A program made the position numbers and the translations under genes. A stretch of 64,000 nt of DNA from Chryseobacterium sp. ISL-80 (GTDB lineage Bacteria; Bacillota; Bacilli; Bacillales; Cytobacillaceae), in assembly GCA_018613055.1 (NCBI GenBank), contig JAGGQZ010000013.1, positions 62,001 through 126,000 of the forward strand, given 5' to 3'. The first letter of the stretch is position 1. Each line of letters begins with the position of its first letter. Below the pieces are notes generated by a model, which did no database searches, had not been told where the DNA came from, and saw nothing but the letters and a program-made list of their open reading frames with translations. Shown piece after piece: positions 8,156 to 17,068 of the stretch.

Positions 8156-10150
8156 ATGAAACGGACTTTATTGATTATCATGTCGGTCCTGATCGCCGCT
8201 ATCATTTCAGGCTGCAGCAAGGAACCGACTCCCGAAGAACGGTTTTCACAGTATGTGAAGCTATGGAATGACCAGAAGTTTGATGAGATGTATGGATTTT
8301 TATCAGCGGAAGCGAAGGATTCCATCACAAAAGAGGAATTCGTCTCTCGCTATAATAAAATTTATCAGGATTTGGAGATAGACAAGCTCAAGGTCAGCTA
8401 CAAACAACCTGAGGAAGAAAAGGAACACGAAGAGAACGCGGAGCTTCCTTTTTCGGCAAAAATGGAAAGTGCGGCTGGCCCGATTGAATTCGACCACAAT
8501 GCCACTCTTGTAAAAGAAAAACGTGATGATGATACAAATTGGTATGTGGACTGGAACACGACCTATATTTTTCCTGAGCTTGGAGCAGGAGATAAGATCA
8601 GCTTCAAGAATGTCCAGGCTGAACGCGGCAGTATTCTTGACCGTGATGGAAACGGACTCGCGATCAACGGCACGGCTGTCCAGGTCGGAGTAGTCCCGGG
8701 GGAGCTTGGAGAGCAGAAAGAACAGACAATCACAAAAGTGGCGGAACTGCTCGATATGTCCGAAGAGCAAATCAACAAGGCGATGAGCGCCGGCTGGGTA
8801 AAAGATGACCTGTTTGTTCCATTGAAGAAAATTTCCAAGGAAGACAAAAGTCTGCATGAAAAACTGTTTTCGATGGATGGCGTGAGAAGCCAGGAGGTGG
8901 GGGCTCGTGAATATCCATACGGAGCAGCATTGTCCCACTTGATCGGCTACGTCGGCCCAATCACAGCCGATGACCTTGAAAAGCTGGAGGGCAAGGGGTA
9001 CACCGCAACCGATCTCATTGGCCGCCGCGGACTTGAACAGGTTCTGGAGGAGCAATTAAAAGGAACAAACGGTGTCAGGATTTCAATCGTGAAGGAAGAC
9101 GGCACGGCCAAGACACTTGCCGAAAAACAAGTGGAAAACGGGAAGGACGTCAAGCTGACCATCGATGTAGTCGCACAGCAGCAATTGTATGATCAGCTAA
9201 AAGGAAAAGCCGGTACGGCATCAGCCATCAATCCGGCTACTGGCGAAACCCTGGCCCTTGTCAGCGCACCAGGCTTCGACCCGAATGAAATGACGCTCGG
9301 AATCTCGCAAAGCAAACGGAAAATACTAGAGGAAGACCCGCTCAAGCCATTCCTCAACCGTTTCAAGTTGACCTATGTACCAGGGTCAGTGATGAAGCCG
9401 ATCACCGCGGCAATCGGCCTTGAGAGCGGCAAGCTCAAGACGGATACTGCGTTTGAAATCACGGAGAAACAATGGCAAAAAGACGCTTCTTGGGGCGGGT
9501 ACAAAGTGACCAGGTATTCAAATGTGGTAGGGAATATCAACCTTGAAAAAGCGCTGGTCTATTCAGATAATATTTACTTCGCGCGTGCTGCGCTTGGAAT
9601 GGGACAGGATACTTTTACAGAAGGACTGAAGAAGTTCGGCTTTGAAGATCAGCCGGAATATTTATACCCTATGGAGCCGTCACAAATCGGCAAAATCGAC
9701 AGCGAGATGAGGTTAGCTGACTCTGCCTATGGCCAGGGACAGATTGAAATGAATATCCTCCATCTAGCAACCACATATTCGCCATTCGTGAACAAGGGCA
9801 ATCTGATCAAGCCGATTTTGAATATGGAGGATGAGCAGGGACAGGTGTGGCAGGAAGGCATAGTCAGCGCGGAAAATGCTGCCACGATAAACAGCATGCT
9901 GACAAAGGTCATCACCGATCCAAAAGGAACCGCACACAACGGACTGATTGCCAATTATCCGCTCGCGGGTAAAACGGGCACCGCAGAAATCAAAGAGAAG
10001 CAGGGTGAAAAGGGCAAAGAACTTGGATGGTTCGTCGCCTACAATCCGAATGCAGCCGATATGATCGTCGCAATGATGATCGAGGACTCTGGATCCAAAG
10101 ATGTTGTTTCGAGAGTGAAGGCGTTTTATGAGCTAAAAATGGGACAATAG
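8156..10150 (+). CDS. pbpC: Class B penicillin-binding protein, PBP3/PbpC type (MecA-like lipoprotein)
   Basis: A peptidoglycan transpeptidase tethered as a lipoprotein (lipobox ISGC, Cys at about residue 20). Domains in order: NTF2-like MecA-N domain (about 25-135), PBP dimerisation domain with ERGSILDRDG (about 155-320), and transpeptidase domain (about 340-655). Active-site motifs are visible: S411-V-M-K414, S470-D-N472 and K606-T-G. The 664-residue length matches B. subtilis PbpC (668). This domain order is shared with staphylococcal PBP2a, so low beta-lactam affinity is possible but cannot be judged from sequence alone. It has its own terminator. Confidence 0.92.
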   Translation: MKRTLLIIMSVLIAAIISGCSKEPTPEERFSQYVKLWNDQKFDEMYGFLSAEAKDSITKEEFVSRYNKIYQDLEIDKLKVSYKQPEEEKEHEENAELPFSAKMESAAGPIEFDHNATLVKEKRDDDTNWYVDWNTTYIFPELGAGDKISFKNVQAERGSILDRDGNGLAINGTAVQVGVVPGELGEQKEQTITKVAELLDMSEEQINKAMSAGWVKDDLFVPLKKISKEDKSLHEKLFSMDGVRSQEVGAREYPYGAALSHLIGYVGPITADDLEKLEGKGYTATDLIGRRGLEQVLEEQLKGTNGVRISIVKEDGTAKTLAEKQVENGKDVKLTIDVVAQQQLYDQLKGKAGTASAINPATGETLALVSAPGFDPNEMTLGISQSKRKILEEDPLKPFLNRFKLTYVPGSVMKPITAAIGLESGKLKTDTAFEITEKQWQKDASWGGYKVTRYSNVVGNINLEKALVYSDNIYFARAALGMGQDTFTEGLKKFGFEDQPEYLYPMEPSQIGKIDSEMRLADSAYGQGQIEMNILHLATTYSPFVNKGNLIKPILNMEDEQGQVWQEGIVSAENAATINSMLTKVITDPKGTAHNGLIANYPLAGKTGTAEIKEKQGEKGKELGWFVAYNPNAADMIVAMMIEDSGSKDVVSRVKAFYELKMGQ

Positions 10151-10153
10151 GAA

Positions 10154-10181
10154 GTCCGGCCGAAATTGGCCGGGCTTTTTT
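10154..10181 (+). terminator. Rho-independent terminator after pbpC
   Basis: GTCCGGCC pairs with GGCCGGGC (10154-10161 and 10168-10175, one G-U pair), followed by a T run. Confidence 0.85.
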
Positions 10182-10244
10182 ATGAAACCAAATAGGTGAT
10201 AAATACCTAGTAAAATCATCTTAAAAGAATAAGGACTGAATTAA

Positions 10245-10811
10245 TTGAAGCAAAAAAATGATGATTTAATAGGTCAAATTTTCTCCAGATTATTTTTAGC
10301 CTTCCTATTCAACTTAATTGGCAGCGTAATGCCGCAGTGGTCGCCTTTCATATTTAAAGTGAACATGGCACTCATTTTATTAGGAACAATCGTCTCTATT
10401 GTTATCTATCATAAAGTCTCCGATGCAAGAACCATGTGGAACCGGGTTGGTTTTGTATTATTCATGCTAATGGGATTCTTTATGGTTACTCCTTTTTTAA
10501 GGATTGCTGTAGAGACTTCAATCTTTTGGATTTTGCTAGCAGCGTACCTACTTTACATAGTGAACTTTATTTTAAGATATTTAGATGTTTTTCATGGTGT
10601 ATCGGTGCCTGGATTATCAAGGAATAGGCATAAGATGATTTGGATAACCTTCGTTTTATTCATAGGTTCATTCTTTTTGGTAAATGAAAATGGAAATATT
10701 GTATTGCAAATTTTTAATACTGATGCCCCTCCTCTTTTATTTCTGATTTTCTTTTATCTTGGTGGATTGGTAATGACATTAGCAGCATTTACTCTACTCA
10801 TTGATAATTAA
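10245..10811 (+). CDS. Hypothetical polytopic membrane protein
   Basis: A 188-residue protein with about six hydrophobic helices across its whole length and no recognised family motif. The predicted start is TTG with an AAGGA site about 9 bases upstream; an ATG at 10258 lies in another frame. It is more AT-rich than the flanking pbpC and gamma-glutamyltransferase genes, which suggests acquisition or relaxed selection. Function not recognised. Confidence 0.6.
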   Translation: MKQKNDDLIGQIFSRLFLAFLFNLIGSVMPQWSPFIFKVNMALILLGTIVSIVIYHKVSDARTMWNRVGFVLFMLMGFFMVTPFLRIAVETSIFWILLAAYLLYIVNFILRYLDVFHGVSVPGLSRNRHKMIWITFVLFIGSFFLVNENGNIVLQIFNTDAPPLLFLIFFYLGGLVMTLAAFTLLIDN

Positions 10812-10839
10812 CTTTTTGATTTCGAATTTTCAATTATTT

Positions 10840-10848
10840 TGGTATAAT
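10840..10848 (+). promoter_or_regulatory. Extended -10 sigma-A promoter for the gamma-glutamyltransferase gene
   Basis: TGGTATAAT is a perfect extended -10 element. The -35 region (around TTCGAA at 10821) is weak. It would give a leader of about 30 bases. Confidence 0.5.
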
Positions 10849-10884
10849 ATTTCGCAAGACGAAAAAAATATTGGGGGAATCAGA

Positions 10885-12489
10885 ATGTCTTTGCATACAT
10901 ATCCATATCCGTCCCAGCGAATGGCGGCGGTGGCGCGCAATGGGATGGTCGCTACATCACAGCCGCTTGCTGCGCAGGCTGGGCTTGATATTTTAAAAAA
11001 GGGCGGCAACGCGATTGATGCGGCGATTGCGACAGCGGCATGCCTGACGGTCGTTGAACCGACTTCGAACGGGATTGGCGGCGACGCATTCGCACTTGTT
11101 TGGGTGAAAGACAAGCTATATGGCCTGAATGCGAGCGGTCCTGCGCCGCAATCGATTTCGATTGAAAAGCTGAAAGAGCTTGGCCATGAAAAAATGCCTT
11201 CACATGGCTGGATTCCGGTCACGGTTCCGGGGGCGCCATCTGCCTGGGCAGAACTATCGAAAAAGTTCGGCCGTCTGCAGCTTACGGAAGTTTTGCAGCC
11301 GGCAATTGATTATGCCCGTAATGGCTATCCGCTGACTCCGATTCTCGCAAAATATTGGAAGGGTGCTTACAATGCTTACAAGAGTCGTTTCCAGGGCGAG
11401 GAATACGATGAATGGTTCCGTGTTTTCGCTCCTGAAGACAGGGCTCCTGAAGCGGGCGAAATGTGGAAATCGGAGGACCATGCGAATACCCTCCAGGAAA
11501 TCGCTGAAACGAATGGAGAAAGCTTTTACAGGGGTGCACTTGCTGATAGAATCGCAGAAGCCTCCGCAAAAGCGGGCGCATTCTTAAGTAAGTCTGATCT
11601 TGAAAACTATCATCCGGAATGGGTTGAGCCCATCTCAGTATCCTACCGAGGGCACGAGGTCTGGGAGATTCCGCCGAACGGCCAAGGGATCGTAGCGTTG
11701 ATGGCATTGAATATTTTAAAAGGGTACGAGTTTACACATCGTGATGATGTCCAGGGTGTCCACCGTCAGCTCGAAGCGATGAAGCAGGCGTTCACGGATG
11801 GCAAGGAATATGTCACCGACCCTAGGACGATGCAGGCAAAGGTAGCGAACCTGTTATCAGAGCAGTATGGTGAGGAAGCGAGAGCTAAAATCTCCGATGA
11901 AGCAAGAATGCCTGAACCAGGTACTCTTCCTAAAGGCGGAACTGTTTATCTATCTGCTGCGGATGATGAAGGCAACATGGTATCGTTCATCCAGAGCAAC
12001 TATATGGGCTTCGGCTCTGGTGTGGTCGTTCCGGGAACAGGCATCGGCCTGCAAAACCGCGGACATGATTTCTCGCTTGACCCAAATCATGCGAACGCGC
12101 TTGCTCCTGGCAAGAAGACATACCATACGATCATTCCTGGTTTCATCACGAAGGACGGCGAGGCAGTTGGTCCTTTCGGCGTAATGGGCGGCTATATGCA
12201 GCCGCAGGGACATGTCCAGGTTGCGATGAACATGATCGATTTCGGTATGAATCCACAGGCTGCGCTTGATGCGCCTCGCTGGCAGTGGATCAGCGGAAAG
12301 CAGATTGAAGTTGAACATCATTTTCCGAACCATATCGTTAAGGAACTCGCCGCACGCGGGCATCAAATGAAGGTGGCGTACGATGGCGGTGGTTTCGGCC
12401 GCGGACAGGTCATTATCCGTGATCCGAAGACCGGAGTCCTGACTGGCGGAACCGAAATGAGAACCGACGGCGCCATTGCCTGCTGGTAA
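10885..12489 (+). CDS. Gamma-glutamyltransferase family protein (YwrD-like)
   Basis: A 534-residue Ntn-hydrolase of the gamma-glutamyltransferase family, which cleaves gamma-glutamyl bonds after self-processing into large and small subunits. The small-subunit start is visible as GG-T353-VYLSAADDEGN, where T353 would be the autocatalytic nucleophile, followed by NYMGFGSGVVVPGTGIGLQN. There is no signal peptide, unlike secreted Ggt, so it resembles cytosolic YwrD-type enzymes. The ATG at 10885 follows TTGGGGGAAT; the longer in-frame reading from 10801 runs through the promoter. Likely role: glutathione or gamma-glutamyl peptide turnover (inferred). Confidence 0.88.
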   Translation: MSLHTYPYPSQRMAAVARNGMVATSQPLAAQAGLDILKKGGNAIDAAIATAACLTVVEPTSNGIGGDAFALVWVKDKLYGLNASGPAPQSISIEKLKELGHEKMPSHGWIPVTVPGAPSAWAELSKKFGRLQLTEVLQPAIDYARNGYPLTPILAKYWKGAYNAYKSRFQGEEYDEWFRVFAPEDRAPEAGEMWKSEDHANTLQEIAETNGESFYRGALADRIAEASAKAGAFLSKSDLENYHPEWVEPISVSYRGHEVWEIPPNGQGIVALMALNILKGYEFTHRDDVQGVHRQLEAMKQAFTDGKEYVTDPRTMQAKVANLLSEQYGEEARAKISDEARMPEPGTLPKGGTVYLSAADDEGNMVSFIQSNYMGFGSGVVVPGTGIGLQNRGHDFSLDPNHANALAPGKKTYHTIIPGFITKDGEAVGPFGVMGGYMQPQGHVQVAMNMIDFGMNPQAALDAPRWQWISGKQIEVEHHFPNHIVKELAARGHQMKVAYDGGGFGRGQVIIRDPKTGVLTGGTEMRTDGAIACW

Positions 12490-12506
12490 CATTATATTCT
12501 ATTGAA

Positions 12507-12535
12507 GGAATACTCCATCGCGAGTGTTCCTTTTT
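12507..12535 (+). terminator. Terminator after gamma-glutamyltransferase gene
   Basis: GGAATACTC pairs with GAGTGTTCC (12507-12515 and 12522-12530, one G-U), followed by five T residues. The rest of the 310-base gap to 12800 holds the cre-like site and promoter listed separately. Confidence 0.8.
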
Positions 12536-12678
12536 GCTATTCTGTAAAATCATTACAAACAGCCCATTTCTCTGGAAGCAATGAGAAAAAATTTTTTTCG
12601 ACAATCTCCTTAACCTGCAATCCCTATAAACCCTTACTGTTACTGACGAATTTACCACGGTATGTAAAATATCGACAT

Positions 12679-12692
12679 AGTAAGCGATTACA
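12679..12692. promoter_or_regulatory. Candidate cre site (CcpA operator)
   Basis: AGTAAGCGATTACA matches the catabolite-responsive element pattern TGNAARCGNWWWCA at 13 of 14 positions. It lies about 20 bases upstream of the -35 of the promoter at 12711, a placement usual for CcpA activation rather than repression (inference). Confidence 0.4.
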
Positions 12693-12710
12693 TTTTTTAA
12701 ACATAATGTA

Positions 12711-12739
12711 TTGACCAGCCTGGACATTATATGGATAAT
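12711..12739 (+). promoter_or_regulatory. Sigma-A promoter upstream of small membrane protein gene
   Basis: TTGACC (12711-12716), a 17-base spacer and GATAAT (12734-12739) are close to consensus. It lies 61 bases before the gene at 12800 and may read on into the symporter operon. Confidence 0.65.
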
Positions 12740-12799
12740 TAAATTAAATTTTCCAAAGATTTTGTTAAATGACAAAATTTTAGTATTGGAGGAATCAAC

Positions 12800-12982
12800 T
12801 TGATTATTTTAATCGGACTGCTGGTGATTACTGGCATCAGCTTGTTCCTGGGCTTAAGGAAAAACAAGGTAATTTTTCTGGCAGTCCCGTTCCTGAGCAT
12901 CTTTCTCTACTTCCTCATCCAGATCATCATGGTCCCGGCCCCATTTTTCGAAACATTAAAATTCATCTTCAGTCTAAGCTAA
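12800..12982 (+). CDS. Hypothetical small membrane protein (60 aa)
   Basis: Two hydrophobic helices make up nearly the whole 60-residue chain, with a charged LRKNK turn between them. The TTG start follows GGAGG at 8 bases and a good sigma-A promoter precedes it, so it is probably a real gene. It lies upstream of the symporter operon; no family recognised. Confidence 0.65.
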   Translation: MIILIGLLVITGISLFLGLRKNKVIFLAVPFLSIFLYFLIQIIMVPAPFFETLKFIFSLS

Positions 12983-13002
12983 ATTTTTTCCCGGAATTAA
13001 AT

Positions 13003-13018
13003 TGGTATCAACCTTGCC
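13003..13018 (+). promoter_or_regulatory. Candidate sigma-54 (SigL) promoter for the symporter operon
   Basis: TGGTAT, five bases, TTGCC: GG at 13004-13005 and GC at 13016-13017 are separated by exactly 10 bases, as the -24/-12 consensus TGGCAC-N5-TTGCW requires. It would give a leader of about 115 bases before the GTG at 13144. No enhancer-binding activator gene is in the window. Confidence 0.35.
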
Positions 13019-13143
13019 TGGCGCAGGGTTCATATAATTAAAATTTTAAAAAAGGAGTGGGGAAGCTTTTAGAATGTTAGGCTGTGTCCGTCAATCATAA
13101 AGGATTATACAAAGGGGATTAGCAAAACCAAAGGGGTGTAAAT

Positions 13144-13446
13144 GTGAAGAAAATTGATAAGTCAGTTGCTGACGCGTATTTCCGTGAAAAAACCCGTAAC
13201 ATGATCGTTTATTTCGCTATCTGGTTTCTCGTTTCGTTCGGCGCAGTATTGATTGCCGAGCCTCTGAGCGAGATTTCAATTGGCGGCTTCCCGTTCCACT
13301 ACTTCATGGGAGCGCAGGGTGCGGTTGTGACGTTCATCATTCTGCTGTTTGTCAACGCGAAGCTTAGCGACAGCATCGACAAGAAGTATGGAATCGACGA
13401 AGAGAAGAACGTCAAGCTGAGCGAAGGAAAGAGCCTGGATCATTAA
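13144..13446 (+). CDS. DUF4212 protein, sodium/solute symporter small subunit
   Basis: A 100-residue protein with two transmembrane helices (about 21-43 and 55-75) and a charged C-terminus, typical of the small subunit that accompanies VC_2705-type sodium:solute symporters. The GTG start follows AAAGGGGTG; an overlapping ATG at 13142 terminates at once. It lies 45 bases before the large subunit, with which it is assumed to form the transporter. Confidence 0.85.
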   Translation: MKKIDKSVADAYFREKTRNMIVYFAIWFLVSFGAVLIAEPLSEISIGGFPFHYFMGAQGAVVTFIILLFVNAKLSDSIDKKYGIDEEKNVKLSEGKSLDH

Positions 13447-13491
13447 GCCTTAGGAAAAGACAAAAAGACCGTTTGAATAAGGGGGAGAACT

Positions 13492-15162
13492 TTGGATACA
13501 CAATTCTTGGTCTCATTATCTATTATTTTAGCTACATTCGGTTTGTATATCGGGATTGCGATTTACAATACTGCTAAACAAACGTCTGACTTCTATGTTG
13601 CCAGCCGCGGCGTCCCGCCAATCTTCAACGGCATGGCAATCGGAGCTGACTGGATGAGTGCTGCTTCCTTCATCGGGATGGCCGGTACGATCATGCTGCT
13701 CGGCTATGACGGCCTGGCGTATATCATGGGCTGGACGGGCGGATATTTGCTTCTGACCTTCCTGCTGGCGCCACAGCTCAGGAAGTATGGGCGCTACACG
13801 GTTCCTGAATTCATCGGTGACCGCTACAATAGCCATACAGCACGCGTTATCGCCGCAATCTCCACAATCATCATCAGTTTTACCTATTCGATCGGCCAGC
13901 TTTCCGGTTCCGGAGTGGTTATCGGGCGGCTGTTCGAAATCGATGCGAAGCTCGGCACGATGATCGGGGTTGTCCTGATTGCATTCTACGCTGCTTTCGG
14001 AGGTATGAAAGGAATTACCTGGACACAGGTTGCCCAGTATATCATTTTGATCATTGCCTACCTGATTCCGGTTATCTTCATGTCCCTGCAAATCACAAGC
14101 AGCCCGCTTCCATGGCTTTCTTATGGCGAGCTGGTCGGGAAAATGGGTGAGCTCGACCGTGAGCTTGGAATTTCCGAATACTTTGCGCCATTCACGAACG
14201 GCACGAAATGGCAGTTCCTTGCCCTTATGTTTACCTTGATGGCTGGTACGGCGGGCCTTCCGCACGTAATCGTACGTTTCTATACTGTATCAACGATGAA
14301 AGCGGCTCGCTGGTCAGGCGCATGGGCACTTCTTTTCATCGGCTTGCTTTACCTGTCTGCACCTGCGTATGCAGCATTCTCACGTTTCATCCTGATGACA
14401 AAGGTAGCTGGCAGCAAAATCAGCGAGCTTCCTGCCTGGACAAAAACGTGGGTCGATACTGGCAAGCTTCAAGTGGCCGACGGAAACGGTGATGGAATCC
14501 TTGAGTGGGGTGAATTGATCATCTCCAACGATATCGTCGTTATGGCAACACCTGAAATCGCCAATCTTGGCGTGTTCGTCATCGGCCTCGTAGCGGCAGG
14601 CGCTATGGCCGCGGCCCTTTCTACAGCTGGCGGCTTGATGATCGCGATTTCATCAGCATTTGCGCACGATATCTACTACCGTGTCATGAAACCAAGCGCT
14701 ACAGAGAAAACTCGTCTGAACGTAGCGCGTATCTCGATCGTTGTAGCGACTTTATTTGCTGGCTTGATTGCCCTTAATCCTCCTGGAGCAATTACGCAAA
14801 TCGTTGCCTGGGCCTTTGCGCTTGCCAGTGGTACATTCTTCCCGGCACTGATCCTGGGTGTCTGGTGGAAGCGTTCAAATGCACAGGGTGTCATCGCCGG
14901 AATGGTTATCGGTCTGGCTGTGACATTGGGATATATTTTCGCGGCCAAGTACGGCGGCTACACGATTCTTGGCATCATCGACACCGGTGCTGGTGTATTC
15001 GGCGCTTCAGCAGCGATTTTAGCAAACGTCATCGTATCGCTTGCGACTCCGGCTCCATCGCAAAAAATTCAGGAAGAAGTCCTCGACCTTCGTTATCCTG
15101 AACAGATGACTTACAAGAACGGCGAAGTCTGGATGAATGATGATGGAAACAAAGCGCTATAA
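13492..15162 (+). CDS. VC_2705-type sodium:solute symporter, large subunit
   Basis: A 556-residue member of the solute:sodium symporter family with about 13 membrane helices. It shows the family features DFYVASRGVPP, NGMAIGADWMSAASFIGMAG and GLPHVIVRFYTV. Relatives carry acetate or other monocarboxylates; the exact substrate is not predictable from sequence. A TTG start lies behind AAGGGGGAG. The gene overlaps the next by 26 bases, indicating tight coupling with the cNMP/CBS/DUF294 protein that commonly accompanies this subfamily. Confidence 0.9.
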   Translation: MDTQFLVSLSIILATFGLYIGIAIYNTAKQTSDFYVASRGVPPIFNGMAIGADWMSAASFIGMAGTIMLLGYDGLAYIMGWTGGYLLLTFLLAPQLRKYGRYTVPEFIGDRYNSHTARVIAAISTIIISFTYSIGQLSGSGVVIGRLFEIDAKLGTMIGVVLIAFYAAFGGMKGITWTQVAQYIILIIAYLIPVIFMSLQITSSPLPWLSYGELVGKMGELDRELGISEYFAPFTNGTKWQFLALMFTLMAGTAGLPHVIVRFYTVSTMKAARWSGAWALLFIGLLYLSAPAYAAFSRFILMTKVAGSKISELPAWTKTWVDTGKLQVADGNGDGILEWGELIISNDIVVMATPEIANLGVFVIGLVAAGAMAAALSTAGGLMIAISSAFAHDIYYRVMKPSATEKTRLNVARISIVVATLFAGLIALNPPGAITQIVAWAFALASGTFFPALILGVWWKRSNAQGVIAGMVIGLAVTLGYIFAAKYGGYTILGIIDTGAGVFGASAAILANVIVSLATPAPSQKIQEEVLDLRYPEQMTYKNGEVWMNDDGNKAL

Positions 15163-17017
15163 AGAAATCTGGAAGGCCGTGCAGTTCCACCCCCTGTTTC
15201 AGGGGTTGGATGAACGCACGGCCCTTTCCCTTGTCGAGGAGTGCGAAGCATTTTCCTATGGGAAGAAGGAAATGATGCTCCAGGCGGATACACCACGCCA
15301 GGGGCTTTTGTTGATTTTACAAGGAATTGCCGAGGTATTCGTGACAAATGCCGCCGGGCAGGAGGAAGTATTGGAGGTCATCCAAAAAGGGGAGATCGTC
15401 GGTTTTTCAAGCCTCGCAGAATTCCTTGGTTTCGTAAAGTCCGATAAAACACAATCCAATGTTGAAGTCAGGGCAGTTGATGATGTCTGGGCCCTGCTCA
15501 TTCCTTTTTCCGTTCTGGCAAAAAGATGGGATGACCAGGATGTCCATGACTATCTGCTGACACAGGTGTCCATCCGGCTAAAAGATGTGTATGGGTCGCT
15601 TGCCGAACAGGTAAAAAGGGCCAGGGGAATCGGCGAGGGCAAGGCGATTTTAGCGAGGGTACAGGAAATGATGTCGGAAAGCATCGTCTCGGTTTCCCCG
15701 GAAACAAGCATAAAGGACACAGCCCGGAAAATGTCCGAGCTTAAAACGAGCTCTGTGCTTGTCCTGGAACAGCAAGAGCTGAAGGGAATCATCACCGAGC
15801 GGGACATCGTCGGCCGGGTGGTGGCGAAGGGATTGTCATTTAATGAACCATCAAGGCTCGTGATGACTGAGGACCTGGTGACGATTTCCAGGTTCGCTTA
15901 TTATTATGATGCTTTCTCAGAAATGCTTTTGAACGGTATCAAGCATTTGCCAGTCGTTGACCATGGCCAGGTAACTGGTATCGTGACATTGACGGACCTG
16001 CTCCGGAAAAAGAATGACAGTGTGATGAGGACAATTAAGAAAATCGAGGAAGCAAATGAAGCGAGCATGCCTGAAGTCAAAGCGGCAATCTATGAAATTA
16101 CCGATACACTGCTTAGGGACTCTGTCCCTGCATTGGTGCTGCTTGATATCGTAACGAAGCTTTATGACAGATTGATAGGCAGGGCAGTCGAGCTATCCGT
16201 TGCAGCACTGGGGGAGCCGCCTGTGCCTTTTGTGTTCTACTTGATGGGGTCGGCCGGCCGCGGTGAGCAGTTCATGCTGACAGATCAGGATCATTTTCTT
16301 GTGTATGGCGAAACGAAGGAGCATGTGTACTTTGAAAAATTAGGCGCGGAAATTACCGCAAAGCTCGAAGCCGCCGGTTATGCCCGCTGCAAAGGCCTGA
16401 TGATGTCGAGTGAAGAGCAGTGGAGGGGAAGTGTGCTGCAATGGCAGGACCGTGTCCGGAAGTGGATGCTGCAATCGACGAATGAAAACATCCTGCTGGC
16501 CCAGAATTTTTTCTCCTACCGTTTTGCGGCGGGAAGCGAACAACTGAACAAAGAATTCGAAGCAAAAATCACCGAGCTGCTCGACCGCTCTAAAATCTTC
16601 CTGTATCGCATGGTCCAGGCAGAAAAAGAGCAGGAAATACCGACGCTCGATGAACCGATCCGTGCACTGTTCAGGCTTGGCCGTAAAAGCATCGACATGA
16701 AAAAAGAGGTTCTGTTCCCATTCCATCATAGCCTGCAGATCCTCTCTCTCTATCACGGCGGAATCCCAGGAATGCCCATCGAGAAAATTGAAGCATTAAA
16801 GCAGAAAGGCATTTTTACCGAAGGATTCACACAAGACCTAAAAGAAGCCATCAGCCATGTACTCGACCTCTATATCAGGCAAAGATGGACAAATAACGAA
16901 GGCAGCACCATTCTATCATTCGCAACCATGTCCACCAGACAAAAAGATGAACTCATCCTGAGCCTGCGCACACTCCGCGAACTGCAGGGAATGGTATATG
17001 CTAGATTCTCAGGTTGA
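15137..17017 (+). CDS. Cyclic-nucleotide-binding, CBS and DUF294 nucleotidyltransferase-like protein
   Basis: A 626-residue cytosolic regulatory protein. Domains in order: cNMP-binding fold (about 15-135), CBS pair (about 170-290, with TERDIVGRVV and PVVDHGQVTGIVTLTDLL), nucleotidyltransferase-like DUF294 (about 330-470, with GSAGRGEQ and TDQDH) and a C-terminal DUF294_C helical domain. This architecture is recurrently encoded beside sodium:solute symporters and is thought to control them through nucleotide sensing or modification; that is family knowledge by association. Three adjacent ATG codons (15137, 15140, 15143) could start it; the frame overlaps the symporter end. Confidence 0.88.
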   Translation: MMMETKRYKEIWKAVQFHPLFQGLDERTALSLVEECEAFSYGKKEMMLQADTPRQGLLLILQGIAEVFVTNAAGQEEVLEVIQKGEIVGFSSLAEFLGFVKSDKTQSNVEVRAVDDVWALLIPFSVLAKRWDDQDVHDYLLTQVSIRLKDVYGSLAEQVKRARGIGEGKAILARVQEMMSESIVSVSPETSIKDTARKMSELKTSSVLVLEQQELKGIITERDIVGRVVAKGLSFNEPSRLVMTEDLVTISRFAYYYDAFSEMLLNGIKHLPVVDHGQVTGIVTLTDLLRKKNDSVMRTIKKIEEANEASMPEVKAAIYEITDTLLRDSVPALVLLDIVTKLYDRLIGRAVELSVAALGEPPVPFVFYLMGSAGRGEQFMLTDQDHFLVYGETKEHVYFEKLGAEITAKLEAAGYARCKGLMMSSEEQWRGSVLQWQDRVRKWMLQSTNENILLAQNFFSYRFAAGSEQLNKEFEAKITELLDRSKIFLYRMVQAEKEQEIPTLDEPIRALFRLGRKSIDMKKEVLFPFHHSLQILSLYHGGIPGMPIEKIEALKQKGIFTEGFTQDLKEAISHVLDLYIRQRWTNNEGSTILSFATMSTRQKDELILSLRTLRELQGMVYARFSG

Positions 17018-17068
17018 GAACGATAAATTTCGGGTGATGACAGGCACCGAAGTGGAAAGGAGGCTGGC

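Noticed and set aside
10801-10884. N-terminal extension of the gamma-glutamyltransferase
   Set aside because: It would read through the promoter -10 and lacks a ribosome site.
13074-13100. Eight-codon frame in the leader of the symporter operon (possible leader peptide)
   Set aside because: The nearest ribosome-like sequence is too far upstream, and no alternative stem-loops were evident.
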